From contig JAFGRD010000019.1 of NCBI GenBank assembly GCA_016935315.1, positions 1 to 64,000 on the forward strand: 64,000 nt of DNA, read 5' to 3'. This stretch comes from Pirellulales bacterium. GTDB taxonomy: Bacteria > Planctomycetota > Planctomycetia > Pirellulales > Thermoguttaceae. Under the pieces are notes generated by a model, which made no database searches, was not told the origin of the DNA, and worked only from the letters and a program-made list of their open reading frames with translations. The translations under genes and the position numbers were made by a program. Shown here in pieces: positions 25,807 through 38,100 of this stretch; positions within the stretch are counted from its first letter, which is position 1; every line of letters starts with the position of its first letter.

Positions 25807-26069
25807 TTCGCCGCTTCCCTTCTTCGCCACCTCTACACACACCCGTCTGGCTACTATTGTAACCGAAGCCGCCCGGGTTGGGAATTCGGCCACGGTGGAT
25901 CGGGCACAGTCCCCGCAGCCGGACGCCCTCCGGCGTCTGGCGGAATATGCTGTGGCGCAAGCGGTTGCGCCTCCGGCGCACTCCGGGCGCTCTGGTGAGA
26001 CATTTCGGCTGGTGACACCACATTCAGGTCCGAACCTGCCTCTTGACAGATATCTACCCACATTGCCAT

Positions 26070-26588
26070 CTACCCACATTGCAGCAACTCCTCCAACGGC
26101 CTCGCCAGCCGGCGAAAATCGGCCGTGGGCATGGCAACCGTGTCCCAGCTTGGGGAAATCTGCCGGGCGTAGGCGAGATAGTCGGAAAAACGCACGGCCA
26201 CGAAACCATAGAGGTTGCCGTGATGCTCGAAAAGCTGCTCGGGCGGCAGCGGTGCCCGATCGCCCAACACGTCGTAAGCAAACACGAACAGACCACAGAA
26301 CCCCTCGCCGAAAAGCCGTTCCCATTGGGCCAGGCTCTCCAGGTCGTCGCGGGTCGACCAGTTTTTCCAGTACTGTTTCTGCTCGTCGCCGCTGGGAAAG
26401 CGGCGGCCCTTGACGTCGACCAGCCAAGTCGTCGGGCCGGGCGAGGACACGATGAAATCGAGGCTCTTGATCGAGGCCCCGTCGCCCAACAGGCTTCGCT
26501 TGGCCTCGTCGACCGCAATATACGGCACGCCGCGGCCGCGAAGGAACTCCTCGAAAGCCGCTTCGTAGTGGTTGTCGCGATTGGCCAT
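26070..26588 (-). CDS. HYExAFE family protein (nuclease-fold-like)
   Basis: A 172-residue cytoplasmic protein starting ANRDNHYEAAFEEFLRGRGV, matching the HYExAFE name motif of a planctomycete family. The segment SLDFIVSSPGPTTWLVDVKGRRF has the D-x(n)-D-V-K-G arrangement of PD-(D/E)xK nuclease folds, though activity has not been shown to my knowledge. ATG 26588 follows GGGGGGAC. It lies alone between the small membrane-protein gene and the response regulator. Confidence 0.82.
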   Translation of the reverse strand: MANRDNHYEAAFEEFLRGRGVPYIAVDEAKRSLLGDGASIKSLDFIVSSPGPTTWLVDVKGRRFPSGDEQKQYWKNWSTRDDLESLAQWERLFGEGFCGLFVFAYDVLGDRAPLPPEQLFEHHGNLYGFVAVRFSDYLAYARQISPSWDTVAMPTADFRRLARPLEELLQCG

Positions 26589-26847
26589 CGAGAGTCCCCC
26601 CGGAGTGTTGAGCTGACGAGGTCCATCCGCTATACCGATGGTACGGCCCGCGCCCTCTATGGTGGCAACTCGGAACTCGATTGGCAAGTCTCGCGCACCG
26701 ATGGCGATATGCTGTTGCCAAACCAAGGGTGAAAGCACACAATGGGGCTGCTCGGGATAGACCCGAACGCGACTGGAAAGGCCTGGCCTCTTCCTTCGCA
26801 CCGCACCTTGATTTGCCCCTGTAGAGCTGAAGGAAAGGAAGGACGCC

Positions 26848-27306
26848 ATGATGGGCGAGCCGGTACTGATACTGCTGGTCGAGGACAACCCGGCCCATGC
26901 CGAGATGATCCAGCGCGGCTTGAACAACCACCGGATCGCCAACAGGATCCATCACGTGGTCGACGGCGAGGCCGCATTGGACTATCTCTTTCACCGCGGG
27001 CAGTACGCCGAGCGTGCCGAGGCACCCGAGCCGCACGTGATTCTGCTGGACCTCCGGCTTCCCAAGGTCGACGGGCTGGAAGTGCTCAAGCAGGTCAAGA
27101 CCAGCGATCGGACGCGCCGGATTCCGGTGGTGATTCTTACCACCTCTGACGCCGAAAAGGACATCGCCGCCGCCTACGATTGCCGCGCCAACGCCTATCT
27201 GACCAAGCCGGTCGATTTCGAGGTCTTCATGCAACTCATGAGGGACCTGGGATTCTTCTGGTTGTGCTGGAACGTCATCACCAAGCCGCCCACCGACGAG
27301 CCATAG
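26848..27306 (+). CDS. Single-domain response regulator (Rcp1-like)
   Basis: A 152-residue receiver domain. It shows the acidic pair LVEDN near residue 11, the phospho-accepting Asp in VILLDLRLP (~residue 69), conserved Thr in ILTTSDAEKDI and Lys in YLTKPVDF. The stretch with LNNH and DGEAALDYLFHRG matches the Rcp1/CheY-like family often paired with phytochrome or hybrid kinases. There is no output domain. ATG 26848 follows AAGGAAGGA. No kinase is adjacent. Confidence 0.9.
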   Translation: MMGEPVLILLVEDNPAHAEMIQRGLNNHRIANRIHHVVDGEAALDYLFHRGQYAERAEAPEPHVILLDLRLPKVDGLEVLKQVKTSDRTRRIPVVILTTSDAEKDIAAAYDCRANAYLTKPVDFEVFMQLMRDLGFFWLCWNVITKPPTDEP

Positions 27307-27479
27307 ACGGCTGTCTGCTCGGTCCTCGGGCGTGATTTCCAGAAGGAATCTCCCCATGCGTGTCGGTTGCTGCGCTGCCGTTGCGCCGTATAGTTGTCGG
27401 GACGCCGTCCGCAGAGCGGCGCCGGCGTCTTGGTTCAGACCGATGGCAATCAGGCAATTGCAGAGAAAGGACCCCTATC

Positions 27480-28136
27480 ATGAGTACCACACTGGAGCGT
27501 CCGCCCGAGGCCGAAACGCCGGCCTACGACCTCCCCGCGCTGACCCGCGAGTTGGACTGTTTTCGACGGCAATGGCTCTGGCTGCTTGCCCTGGGCATTG
27601 CCCTGACCACGCTGGGGACGGTCGCGGTCGCCTCGTCGTTTTTCGTGTCGATCGTCACCGTGGTGATGTTCGGCGTGCTGTTGCTGATCGGCGGCGTGGT
27701 CCAGATCGTCAATTCCTTTTGGATCGGCAAGTGGGGCGGGCTTCTGCTGCATCTGCTGATGGGGATCTTCTACGCGGTGGTGGGTGTGTTGATTATCGAT
27801 GCCCCGCTGGAAGGCGCCATCGCGCTGACGCTCTTGGTGGCCATGTTTCTGATCGTCGGCGGCCTGTTCCGAATCGTCTCGGCGATGATGCTGCGGTTCC
27901 GCAATTGGGGGTGGCCGCTGCTGAACGGCTTCGTTTCGTTGCTGCTGGGGATCCTCATCTACAGGCAATGGCCGGCCTCGGGGCTCTGGGTCATCGGCTT
28001 ATTCGTCGGAATCGAAATGATCTTCAACGGCTGGTCGTGGGTGATGTTGGCCATTGACGTCCGGAGTACAAACCCGGAACAAACAGAACGCGTGCGCTCC
28101 GCCGAACGGTTTGCGGCCGGGGGCGTGCCACACTAG
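27480..28136 (+). CDS. HdeD-like (DUF308) membrane protein
   Basis: A 218-residue protein with six hydrophobic helices (e.g. LWLLALGIALTTLGTVAVAS, VTVVMFGVLLLIGGVVQIV, LLLHLLMGIFYAVVGVLII, ALTLLVAMFLIVGGLFRIV), in the arrangement of the HdeD/DUF308 family. ATG 27480 follows AGAAAGGAC. In E. coli HdeD is linked to acid resistance; here only the fold is certain. The next gene starts 22 bases after its stop, so the two may be co-transcribed. Confidence 0.85.
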   Translation: MSTTLERPPEAETPAYDLPALTRELDCFRRQWLWLLALGIALTTLGTVAVASSFFVSIVTVVMFGVLLLIGGVVQIVNSFWIGKWGGLLLHLLMGIFYAVVGVLIIDAPLEGAIALTLLVAMFLIVGGLFRIVSAMMLRFRNWGWPLLNGFVSLLLGILIYRQWPASGLWVIGLFVGIEMIFNGWSWVMLAIDVRSTNPEQTERVRSAERFAAGGVPH

Positions 28137-28158
28137 GGACTCGCAAGGGAGATCTACG

Positions 28159-28521
28159 ATGACCGATTCCATCGCCGTCGCCTCGGGCGGCAAAGTGCTG
28201 GAAGTCAGCGTGACCGGCAAGCTGACCAAGGAGTTCTACACCAGCTTCGTGCCCACCGTCGACCAGCAAATCGCCGAACATGGCAAGATCCGCGTCCTCT
28301 TTGTGATGCACGATTTCCACGGCTGGACCGCCGGAGCACTCTGGGAAGATTCGAAGTTCGACTTCCGGCACTGGCGCGACATCCAGCGCCTGGCGATCGT
28401 CGGCGAGACGCAATGGCAACACGGCATGGCCGTGTTCTGCAAGCCGTTCACGATGGCCAAAATCCGTTACTTCGACCACACCCAAATCGATGACGCCCGG
28501 ACCTGGCTCGAAGCAGATTGA
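28159..28521 (+). CDS. SpoIIAA/STAS-like protein
   Basis: A 120-residue cytoplasmic protein. The pattern VLEVSVTGKLTKEFY, IRVLFVMHDFHGWTAGALWED and IQRLAIVGETQWQ matches the SpoIIAA-like (PF11964-type) family, a STAS-like fold predicted to sit at or near the membrane. It has no signal peptide. ATG 28159 follows AAGGGAG. It sits 22 bases after the HdeD-like gene. Function unknown. Confidence 0.82.
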   Translation: MTDSIAVASGGKVLEVSVTGKLTKEFYTSFVPTVDQQIAEHGKIRVLFVMHDFHGWTAGALWEDSKFDFRHWRDIQRLAIVGETQWQHGMAVFCKPFTMAKIRYFDHTQIDDARTWLEAD

Positions 28522-28906
28522 GCCCCGTGGGCCGAGGGGCAGCGATTGATTTCCGGTGGCATATTTCAGCCCCATGGTAGCCGAGGTCGCCAGGCCTTGG
28601 CTTGGGAGCCTTCGGCCACCATGGTAGGCTGAATTCTCGCGAATCCGGCCAACCTCATGCTGCTATCCCGCTACGGGTCGCCGGCGCCGGCGCTTCGCCG
28701 CAGCGGCATGACGTCTCAGGCGGCTGCTCGCACAAATTCGCCGGCCCACCCCTCCCTCTGGTGACCATTGCTGCTCCGCTGTCGGCATGGTATGATAAGA
28801 GTCTCGATGGTGATCGTACGTTTTCGAGCGGAGAACAGGCAGGATTGATGAAGACAGAGATGTTTCCTCTCTTCTCGGTGCACGGGCAAGGCCGGAGGGA
28901 CGTCCG
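28522..28906 (+). other. Intergenic region with inverted repeat and weak promoter
   Basis: The 385-base gap holds an inverted repeat TTCAGCC (28566-28572) and GGCTGAA (28628-28634) around two copies of CATGGTAG. It also holds a palindrome-like TTCTCGCGAA. A promoter-like TTGCTG (28768-28773), 17-base spacer and TATGAT (28791-28796) precede the small membrane-protein gene. No coding sequence was recognised. Confidence 0.45.
28566..28634. repeat. Inverted repeat, TTCAGCC/GGCTGAA hairpin family
   Basis: Seven-base arms, TTCAGCC at 28566-28572 and GGCTGAA at 28628-28634. The CATGGTAG word appears next to each arm (28574-28581 and 28621-28628). It resembles the small hairpins at 4341-4362 and 55754-55773. 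Confidence 0.4.
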
Positions 28907-29092
28907 ATGTTCGCCTACTTGTTTGCCATGTCGTGGGTCGGCGTATGCGTGATCCTGGTCGGGATCTACCTGGTATATGCCGTGATTCGCGGAATCGTCG
29001 ATTTCATCCGCTGGTTCGTGGAAGACTACCTCGACGACCTGAGGGCGCGCAAGGCCTTTCCGGACCGACGCCGCGATTCTGAGCAGAGCTGA
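28907..29092 (+). CDS. Small single-helix membrane protein
   Basis: A 61-residue ORF: one hydrophobic helix (AYLFAMSWVGVCVILVGIYLV) followed by VIRGIVDFIRWFVEDYLDDL and a charged tail. GGAGGG is well placed before ATG 28907. No homology was recognised. It lies convergent to the giant surface-protein gene, whose end is 71 bases away. Confidence 0.6.
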   Translation: MFAYLFAMSWVGVCVILVGIYLVYAVIRGIVDFIRWFVEDYLDDLRARKAFPDRRRDSEQS

Positions 29093-29162
29093 AGCCCGGG
29101 CGCGCGACCGTGGGGTGCCGGAAACCTGGACGACGCCTGGGCTGGCCGGACGCGCCGCCCGC

Positions 29163-32100
29163 TCACGAATTCTCGCCGATCAACAGTGCGTCGACTGCCT
29201 CGTCCGCCAGTTCGGTCCCCCTGGCCGATGATCTGGACTGCGAGAGTTGCTCGAACTCGAACAGTCGGGCCAATTCGTTCTCGAGGCCCCGCCAGCCCGC
29301 CGATTCCTGTTGCGACGCCGCCGCAAACACCACGTCGTGCGCGGACACCGTGGCTGTAAAAGCGTCGGCGGCCGCGAGCATTTCACCCCTGCCGGGCCCG
29401 ACCGTCGGCGAACCGACGATCCCCTTGGACGCCGCCATGGTGATGGTCTTTTCGCTCTGTTCTGTCTTGCTGCCGGGCACGCTGATCAACCTCAGGGCGT
29501 TGAGGAAGTGCGTCTGGTTGTTGCGGGCCAGGAGCATGTCGGTGGCGTTGACCCGCGCGTCGCGGTTGTAGTCGTAGGCAAAATCGACCGGTGCGGGGTT
29601 GAGGAAGGTTCGCGGGTTGTTGCGGGCCAACAGCATATCGGTCGCGTTGACTTTCGCGTCGGAGGTCGAGTTGCCCCCGTCGCCCACGGCATTGCCGAAG
29701 TAGAACACGTCGGGCTCGGCGAGGCCGGTCTGCTGGTTGGCGGCCACGGTCACCTGGAGCCACTGCTTCAGGACGCCGTAGTCGGCCCAGATGATCGTCA
29801 CGCGGTCGGAGCCGCCCGTGCCGGCGCCCGGACGCAACGTGATGCTCTGGGGGATCGGCGCCGGGACCCAACTGTCGGGATCGTTGCTGTTGCCGACGGC
29901 GAACTCGAAATCGGCCGCGGAGAGCGCGCCGCCCAGGGCGAGCACGTCGATCATGATTCCGTTGATACCGCGGCTGTAGCTGGTGTAGTTGGCAAACGTG
30001 GCCGTTTGGCCCGGCAAGAGGGCCTGCTTGTCGATGGCAATCGCGTCGTCGTCGTTCTCGTTGGGCCCGGCATGGTTGCCGTCCCAGACGGAATGGTTGT
30101 AGAAGACGTGCCGAGCCAGGATCCGCGCCGGCTCGTTGTCGCGGTTGACCACGGCCACGTCCTCCGGCTGCAAACCCGAATAGTTGAGGTCGTTGCTGAC
30201 CGCCGCGGCCGCAACGATCGTGTAGCCGACATGGCCGTCGCTGGCCGCGTCGTCCACGCCGGAGACGGTCACGGTCTGAGGCAGATTCCAGTCGTCGGGC
30301 GTAAAAGTCAGGCCGGCGGGAGAGACTGTTCCTTCGGTATCGTCGCTGGAGGAGAGCGCGACGGTCACGTTCTGCGTGGGGCGAGACTCGAGCACGACGG
30401 TGAACGAGGCCTCGCCGCCCGACTCCGTGGTGGTCAACCCGGAAGTCGGCGTAACCGTAATGCCGGCCGGATAAAGGACACGGCCCGTGTAGACGTACAG
30501 TCCGCCCGGGGCTCCGTCGTCGCCTCCGGGAAGCTCGGTCCATGCCCTGGCCGCCTGGCCCGCGTAGAGCCGGACCAGTCCGTCGGCGGCCCCGACCAGC
30601 AGGTCGGCGATTCCGTCGTCGTTGACGTCGCCGACGAACGGCCGCGAGCGGGCGTCGCCGGCCAGGTCAATCACCTCGCCCGTCGTCCGCAGCGGCTGGT
30701 AGCCGCCAAAGGCAGGCGCCGCGTCGGTACCGGTGTTGGCGTAGAAGAGCAAGCGGCCGTCCGTGGTGCCCAGCAGGAGGTCCTTGCGACCGTCGCCGTC
30801 CAGATCGGCCACGGTCACGCTGGAACGGCCGCTGGGGGCGACCAGTTCGCCGGTGCCGCTGGCCACGACGATTTCGCCGCGCAGATCGGCGGGGCCGGAC
30901 GCGGCCTGGTTGAGAAACACGCGGACCTTGCCGTCCATCGCGCCCAGCACCAGGTCGAATCGGCCGTCGTTGTTCCAATCGACCAGGTCCAGCGTTGCTC
31001 GACCGCCCACGTTGATGTCGACCTTGGCGCCGGGTTGGCCGACTTGCACGTTGACGGGCGTGCCGAATTGCGGGTCGGCGTTGGTGTTTTCGTTCAGCGC
31101 CACCTGGACGCGCCCGTCGGCCAGGCCGAGCACGAGGTCCTGCAGACCGTCCCGGTTGAAGTCGAAGACCCTGGGAAAGACGCCCAGGCATCCGGCGGCG
31201 GACACAACCAGGTCGGCGCCCTGGGACTGGGCGTATAGCGGTGCGCCGTAGACCGGAATCGACGCTGTGCCCGTGTTGAGGTAGACCCGCACCTTGCCGA
31301 CGCCGGCCGGGGTCTTCTCTCCGACCACCAAATCGAGCAGCCCGTCGGAGTTCCAATCGGCCAGCGACGGCACGGAGTACGTGCCCACGTCGATGTCCGC
31401 GCCTTCGGCCTGGAGATTCGGGCCGGGAGCGAACTCGGGGAACTCGAAGAAGACCAGACCGCTGGTCCCGCCCCGCAGGAGATTGCCCGCCGTATCGGTC
31501 AGGAGACTGCCGTCGAGTTGAAGTTGATAAACGTCGTCGGGCAGCGTTTCGGCGAAGCCGACGAGCGAGAGACTCAGCCGGCGTGCCGCGGCGTCATAGG
31601 AGAGCTGGTCGTTGGCCAGCGTCACCGGCCCCCCTTCCACGCTCACCAGCGAGACGGCCGAGAGGATCGATCCACCGTCGATCAGCGACTGGAGGTTGAC
31701 CGGCTCGGAGAAGAGCACGTCGATCGATTCGGGCAGGCCGTCCAACGCGCCGTAGACCACGGCCGCGTCGACGACCACCGGAGGCGTGACGTCGACGAAG
31801 ACGTCGAAGAAGCTGTCCGCATAGTTGCCCGCCGCGTCTAGCGCCCGCGCGCGAAGCCGATGGGTCCCGCTGGAGACCAGATTGACCGACCGCGAGAAAC
31901 CCGTGCCGGTCACCCCGGCAAGGCCCAGGTCGCGGCCTGCCGTCAAGTCGAACACTTCGACGGTCAAGCCCGATTCGGCCAGGTCGCCGGAGAGCGTCAC
32001 GGCCACCGTGTTGGTGCGGCCATCGTCCGCGGAAATGCCTGCATCGGGCGAGATCGCCAGATTGGTCGCCGGATCGGGTGCCACCGTGTCCATCGTCCAG

Positions 32101-35100
32101 CTTGCGGCCGCGGTTGCCTGGCCGTCGTTGCCGGCCAGGTCTTCAACGCCCGCGGCGTCCACCGTCAGCTCGTATGCTCCGTCCACGCTGGTCAACGCGG
32201 CCAGCCCCATGATACGGTACGTCTGGCCGTCGATCTGGTCGACCTGCACGGCCGACGTGATCCGGTTTGCCCCGCCATCGAGCGTCAGCAGCAGGTCGTT
32301 GAAATCGAACGTGTCGGAGTCGATCGCTTCGGAGAACTCGACGAGCAGCGCATCCTGCGGCACGTTGGTCGCGGGACCGTCGATGCCGTGGATCGCCGCG
32401 ACGGTCGGTCCGGTCGCGTCCATCGTCCAGGAGACCGTCCCCTCTCCGATTCCCGCGCCGCCCTGCGGATCCTGCACGCCGAACGCGTCGATCGTCAGAC
32501 GATAGCCCCCTTCGGCGGCCGTCAAGGCGGCAAGCGACTCAATCTGGAACGACAGCCCGGAGGTCTGCAGGAAGGTCAAGGCGGCGCCCGCATCGATCAG
32601 ATTCGGCCCACCGTCGAGCGTCAGCGAGAGGTCCTCGAAGCCGAACGTTCCCGGGTTGACTGCCTTGGTGAACGTGACGTCGATCGTCGTCACGGGCGCA
32701 TTGCGAAGCGGGGAAGGCACGCCGTCGATGGCCAGCACGCCGGGAACGTCACCCAGCTTCGTCCACGTCGCGGATTGCGAGCCCGTGCCCGCGTTGCCGA
32801 ATAGATCCAATACGCCACCGGCATGCACCACAAACGTGTACTGCCCGTCGCCGGCGGTCAATCCGGCCAGGCCGTTGACGCGATAGGTCGTTTCGTCGAG
32901 CTGCTCGACGGTCACACCGGAGCCCGCGTGGATCAGGTTGGCCCCGCCGCCGCGCGAGAGGCTCAGATCCTGCCAATCGAAGCTGGATTGGCCGATCGCC
33001 TCGCTGAAGGTCAGTTCCAGCGAATCGACCGGTTCGACCAGCACCAGCTCCGGCTCTTCCAGCTCGATCACCCGCGGCCCGATCTGGTCGCGCGGCTGGT
33101 AGAACAGCGTGTAGGCCTGGGTCCCGTCGCCGGCCGCGGCGTCGAACAGGTGCAGCTTGTTTTCGTCGATCGGCCGGTGGCTGGGGACGTCGAAGGTCCG
33201 GTCGGTCTGCCAGAAGTTCTCCAGCGGCAGCACGCCGCCGTCGGCCCGCTCGACGCGGACCAGCCGATAGTCTTCGCCGCCGGGGTCCGTCATCCGTGCA
33301 TAGTTCCAGCCTTCGGCCATTTCCAGCCAAAGCCCGACCACGAGGTCGTCGGGCGTGACGTCGCCGTCGTATCCTCTTCCGGCCACCACGCTGACCAGCT
33401 CGATGCTTCCGTCGGAGAGATAGAGCGTGTCGGGCAGGTCGTCCGGATCTTCGACGTCGTTGACCAGGAAGTCGGGCATGGTGGGTCCGCCGGCCGGATC
33501 GGCCCCCGCGTCGACCGCATGGATCAATTCGTGAATCTCCACGTTCTTGATCAGCGACAGCCGCGGATCGCCTAGCCCGTCGAGATGTTCAAAGGTGGCC
33601 TTGTACTCGACGAACTGGCCCTGCACCGTCGATTTCAAGAGCCACTCGGCGATCTTGATCTCGCCGGGGGCCACGTCGCCGAAGTCGGCGGTCAGCGAGG
33701 GCGTGAGGTTCTCGCCCGCCACCCGGGTGGCGATGATGTCGAAGTCGATCAACAGCCCCTTCTCATTTTCGATGATCTCGGGCTGGGCCGAGGTGATCGT
33801 CAGGTTCCTTGCCGCGCCGGCCCCGTGGTTCTGGACCATCACCGCCAGGGAGTAGGGCTGCGACGGCTCGACCTCGTCGGTCCAGGGATCGTCGGCGAAG
33901 ACGTCGCGCTGGTGGAAATAGATCAGGTCCAACGCGGCGTCGGGGCGGACCACAATCGGGATCGAGTCCAGCGGCACGTTCACCCAGAGACCGCCCTGCT
34001 GATAGCGCAGCAGCCCGCCGACCTTGTACTGCCGGGGCCCGTCGGGAGCGGCCTGGTCGGTGGGGACGATCAGCCACGAAGCGGAGCCGGTCTGCTCGGC
34101 GCCCAAGCTGCCCGTGCCGTCGACCGCGCCGAGGTTCTTCAGCGTCGGCACACCGATGCTGAACAAGTCATCGGCGATATTGTCGTCCTCATCCAGCACG
34201 TGGACCTCGACCAGGACCTCGGTGAGCGTGTCGGTTGGCGAGTTGTTGATCAGTTCCAAGCCGGCCTCGAAGGCGGAGCGGGTCATCACGGCTTCCTGGT
34301 CGATGCTCAGCCGCACCCGGGCACAGACGCCCTCCTTGCTGCCTGCCGGCGTGTTGGTCGTCGAAGTTCCCGCACCGCAGCCGCAATCGATCGGCGCCGC
34401 GGCACAAATCGGCCCGAAGTCGCCCAAGGCGGCCGGCACCGCCGGGAGGATCGCCGTCGGATCGTCGGAGTACTCCACCGTGGCCTGGGAGAAGACCGGA
34501 TCGAGCATGCCCAGCCTGGCGAACTCGGCTTGCAGCATCTCGTTGATCTGCTGCTGGAGGGTCTCCAAATCGAGCTCCCCTCCGCTTCCATCCTTGGCGG
34601 GATTGCAAACGTTGGCTGGCGGAATCAGGTATCTCTTGGTTTCGAACTCGGGGGTACCGGGGTTGTCGTAAGGGCTGTACTGGTACCCGAAAGCGCTAAC
34701 GTAGGCTTCCAGATAGACTCCGTCCGACTTCAAACACGTTCGCGAACCCGTGCTGGTCGAGTAGGTCTCGCTCACGGTGACGCTGCCGAAGAGGCCGCCC
34801 GAAATGCCCACCAGGTCGTACTCGGTAGGCAACAGGGGGCCTTCCTTCTTCGCACTGATCTTCCCTTGGATTCCCGCCCGGAAACCGACCGTGATCGAGC
34901 CGCTGGCCTCGATCCGCGGATCGCGGAAGTTGCAGCCGGTGGTCACCAGTCCCGTGATATTGCCCGAGATGTATGCCTCGAGCCCCACGAAGCCCGATCC
35001 GGAGAGCGAGATCGAGCCGCCGTCGGGCAAGGGAATTCCGCCCGAGCAATTGACTGAGAAGCCGGGCCCGACGCTCAGCTTGGTCTCGACGGTTCCGGAG

Positions 35101-38100
35101 CCGCGGATCTCGATCCCCGTTCCGAAGTCCGGGTCGCAGCAGATCTTGGCACCGCCTTCGGCCTCGACCTTCAGTTCGACCGAGGTCATTGTGCTGGCCA
35201 GGGCAGCGTTAATTGCCGCCTGGGCCGCCGCCACCGGCGGGCTGAGATAGGCGGAGAGGTCCTTCTTGCCCAGCCATCGTTCCTTGCATTCGCATTCGAC
35301 CTTGATGCCGCGCGCCCTCAGTTGGCCCCCGCCGCCGCCCGCAGCGTCCGGAGCCGTCCAGTTGCCGATAGAAATCAGACCGCCTTCACAGCCGTCGTCG
35401 GCGTTGGCCATGGTCACGTCGGCATCGCCATTGACTTGTCCCTCGCCGCAGGGATAGTTCCATTTCACCTTTCCGGAAATCGTGCACTGGCCGGAGGATT
35501 CCTTGGCTCCCGCGCCACCCTCTTCCAGCGAACTCGCCGATTTGTCGATCCGAGTAATCACCACGGGGATGGTCAGCGAGCTCTTGGCCGGCAGCAACCC
35601 GATGTCTTCGATCAACGCGCTGATTTCGTAGTCCGGATGGCTGCCGAACGTCAGCCGCGCGTTCTGGGCCGCGATCAACCCGTGATTGGTGATCGTGAAA
35701 TCCACCTGCATCGTCTGGCCCGGCTGCCGCATGTCGGCCAGGTCGACCAGGGGCGGATCGATCGTGACCACGGGGGCGGGCACGTTGGTCTCGAAGACCG
35801 TCTCGACGTTGATCCGGTAGCGGTCCTGGATCTCGGTCTCCTCGACCGTCCACACGTATTGCACCGTTTGGCGCGAGATGAAGACCAACTCGTGATTCAA
35901 CCGGCCGGCCTCGACCAGAATCAGCTCCTCGTACCGGTCGTGGCTGTCGGCGCGGACTTCCAGCGTGTAGTAGCCTTCCTGGAGTTGCGTCAGGCTGAAT
36001 CCGCCTTCGGCGTCAGTCAGGCCGCGGGCGATTTCGGCGCCGCTGATCGCGTCGCGAAGAATGACCGAGGCGTCTTCCACGCGCGGCGCTTCTTCGGTGA
36101 AATAGAAGTATTCGTCGACCACGGTGACCGCCAGGTCGCCTTGGGCGTCGGAGACGCACCGAAACGCGAACGGAACCGACAGCCCACCGTCGCCGGTCCG
36201 CAAGACCAGGTTCCCGGCGTACTCGTCCAGAGCCAGGTCGTCGGGCGGGGTCAACAGCAACGTGACCGTGGCCGACTGGCCGGGCAGCAGCGAAGCCATG
36301 GCCGACGGGGTGGCCAGCGAGAGCCAGGCAATCGAGGGCAGCTCCACCTGGATCTCGCCGGTGGGGGCCCCGCCTTCGTTGGTGACGTGGAACTCGACCG
36401 ACCGTTGCTCGCCGCGGAGCATGGCGGCCCGCAACGGCGCCGCGTCGGTCGTCAGCCGCGACCGCAGCTCCCTGACCGTCACGTCCACCGGCACGTCCAG
36501 GGAAGCCCCTTCGGCGGAGCTGACCCGCAGAATCACGGTGGCTTGCGCCACGGAGGCGTCGGCAGCCGTGATTTCATAGTCCAGCGGGAGCGTGCCCGAG
36601 CCCGTCAGCAGATCGCCGCCGGTGAGCGTGGCGGTCACTTCGAGGTTCGTCGGCGCGTCGATCACCTCGACCGTCAAGCCGGTCAGGGCGACGTCGGCCA
36701 GGTTGTGAAGCGTCACGCGGCCCGACTCCGCGACTCCCCCCACGACCGTCACCGCCGGCCGTGCCGGCTCCGCCCGCATGCCCAACAACAGGAAGTCGTC
36801 CTGCACCGGTGCCGTCGCCTCGCCGGGATGGGCGGCGCCGACGGTGTAGTGCCCACCTTCGCCAGGCAAGGGCGTGAACGTCGCCGAGAACTCGCCGAAC
36901 TGGTTGGTCAACGCGGCAATCATGCGACGCGTCCCGCGGACATTCAGGTGGATATTGACCAGTTCGAAGGCGGCGGGCAGACCGCTGTCGCTCTTGACGG
37001 CCGTCCCATACAGGGGGACCGGGCTGCCGGTGAAACTCACGTCCACGTCCGTCTGCACCGTGGCCGTATAGGCCGCCTCCACCTGCATCGGCTGGACAAT
37101 GATGCGGCTGTTGTTGCTCTCAACGCCTTCGACCACCATATTGTCCAGGTCGGTGGTCACCACCAGCCAATACGCGCCCGGCTCACGGGGCGCACGCAGC
37201 GACACGGTCCGTTCGAAGTACAACTCGACGGGCAACGTGCCGGTGAACTCGAAGGTGGCCAGCAGCATGTCGTTGCCGACAATCGGGTCGTCGGAGAGGA
37301 ACACCCGCTCCTGCCACGAGCCCGGGAAATCGCCGAGGGCATTGGAGGCCACGGCGGTGGCCAGCCCGTGGTTCGCCACCCGGTACGTCGCGTCGAAATA
37401 CGCCTCGGTGAGCACCGCCAAGGGCGCATCGAGATCCTCGACAACCAGGTCGGGCAGATCGATGTCCGAGACGATCAGCGCATCCGAGCCCGACGTGAAG
37501 CCGGCGACCGAAGCGGTGACGGCCACGGTCTGGTTGCCGTCGGCGATACCGTCCTCGACCGTGTCGGCGTCGAAGGTGTAGGAGCTTTGCCCGGCCGGAA
37601 TGGTGACCTGCGCCGGCACGGTCAGCTCGCCGACGTCGCTGGACAGCAGATCGACCGTCAGGGCGCCCGCCGTGTCCGTATTGCGCGATACGGTCACGGC
37701 CGTGGCGCCCACGCGCCCCTCGGCGACCAGGTCGCGGGCGATCACCACCGACAGCGTGGGGCCGTCGTTGTCGGCCACCTCGAGGTCGGCCGCGTCCCAG
37801 CCCGTCTCCAGCGGATAGCCCAGGTAGCAGGTCGGCCGGGCGGTGATCGTCACGGTCTGCGGCCCGTCGACCTCCGCGTCGTCGACCGCGGTGATCGCGA
37901 ACGTCGTCGAGTTCTGGCCGGCGGGGATTCTCACCTCGGCCGGAACGCGGGCCTCGCTGGTGTCGCTGCTGGTCAGCTTCACCACCAACTCGGCGGTCGT
38001 GACCGGGTCGCGCGTGACGGTCGCCGTGGCGGCCACGCCCGCGGCGCCTTCGCTAATCGAGCCGGTGCCAAGCACCAGCGTCAACTGAGGCCAGTCGTTG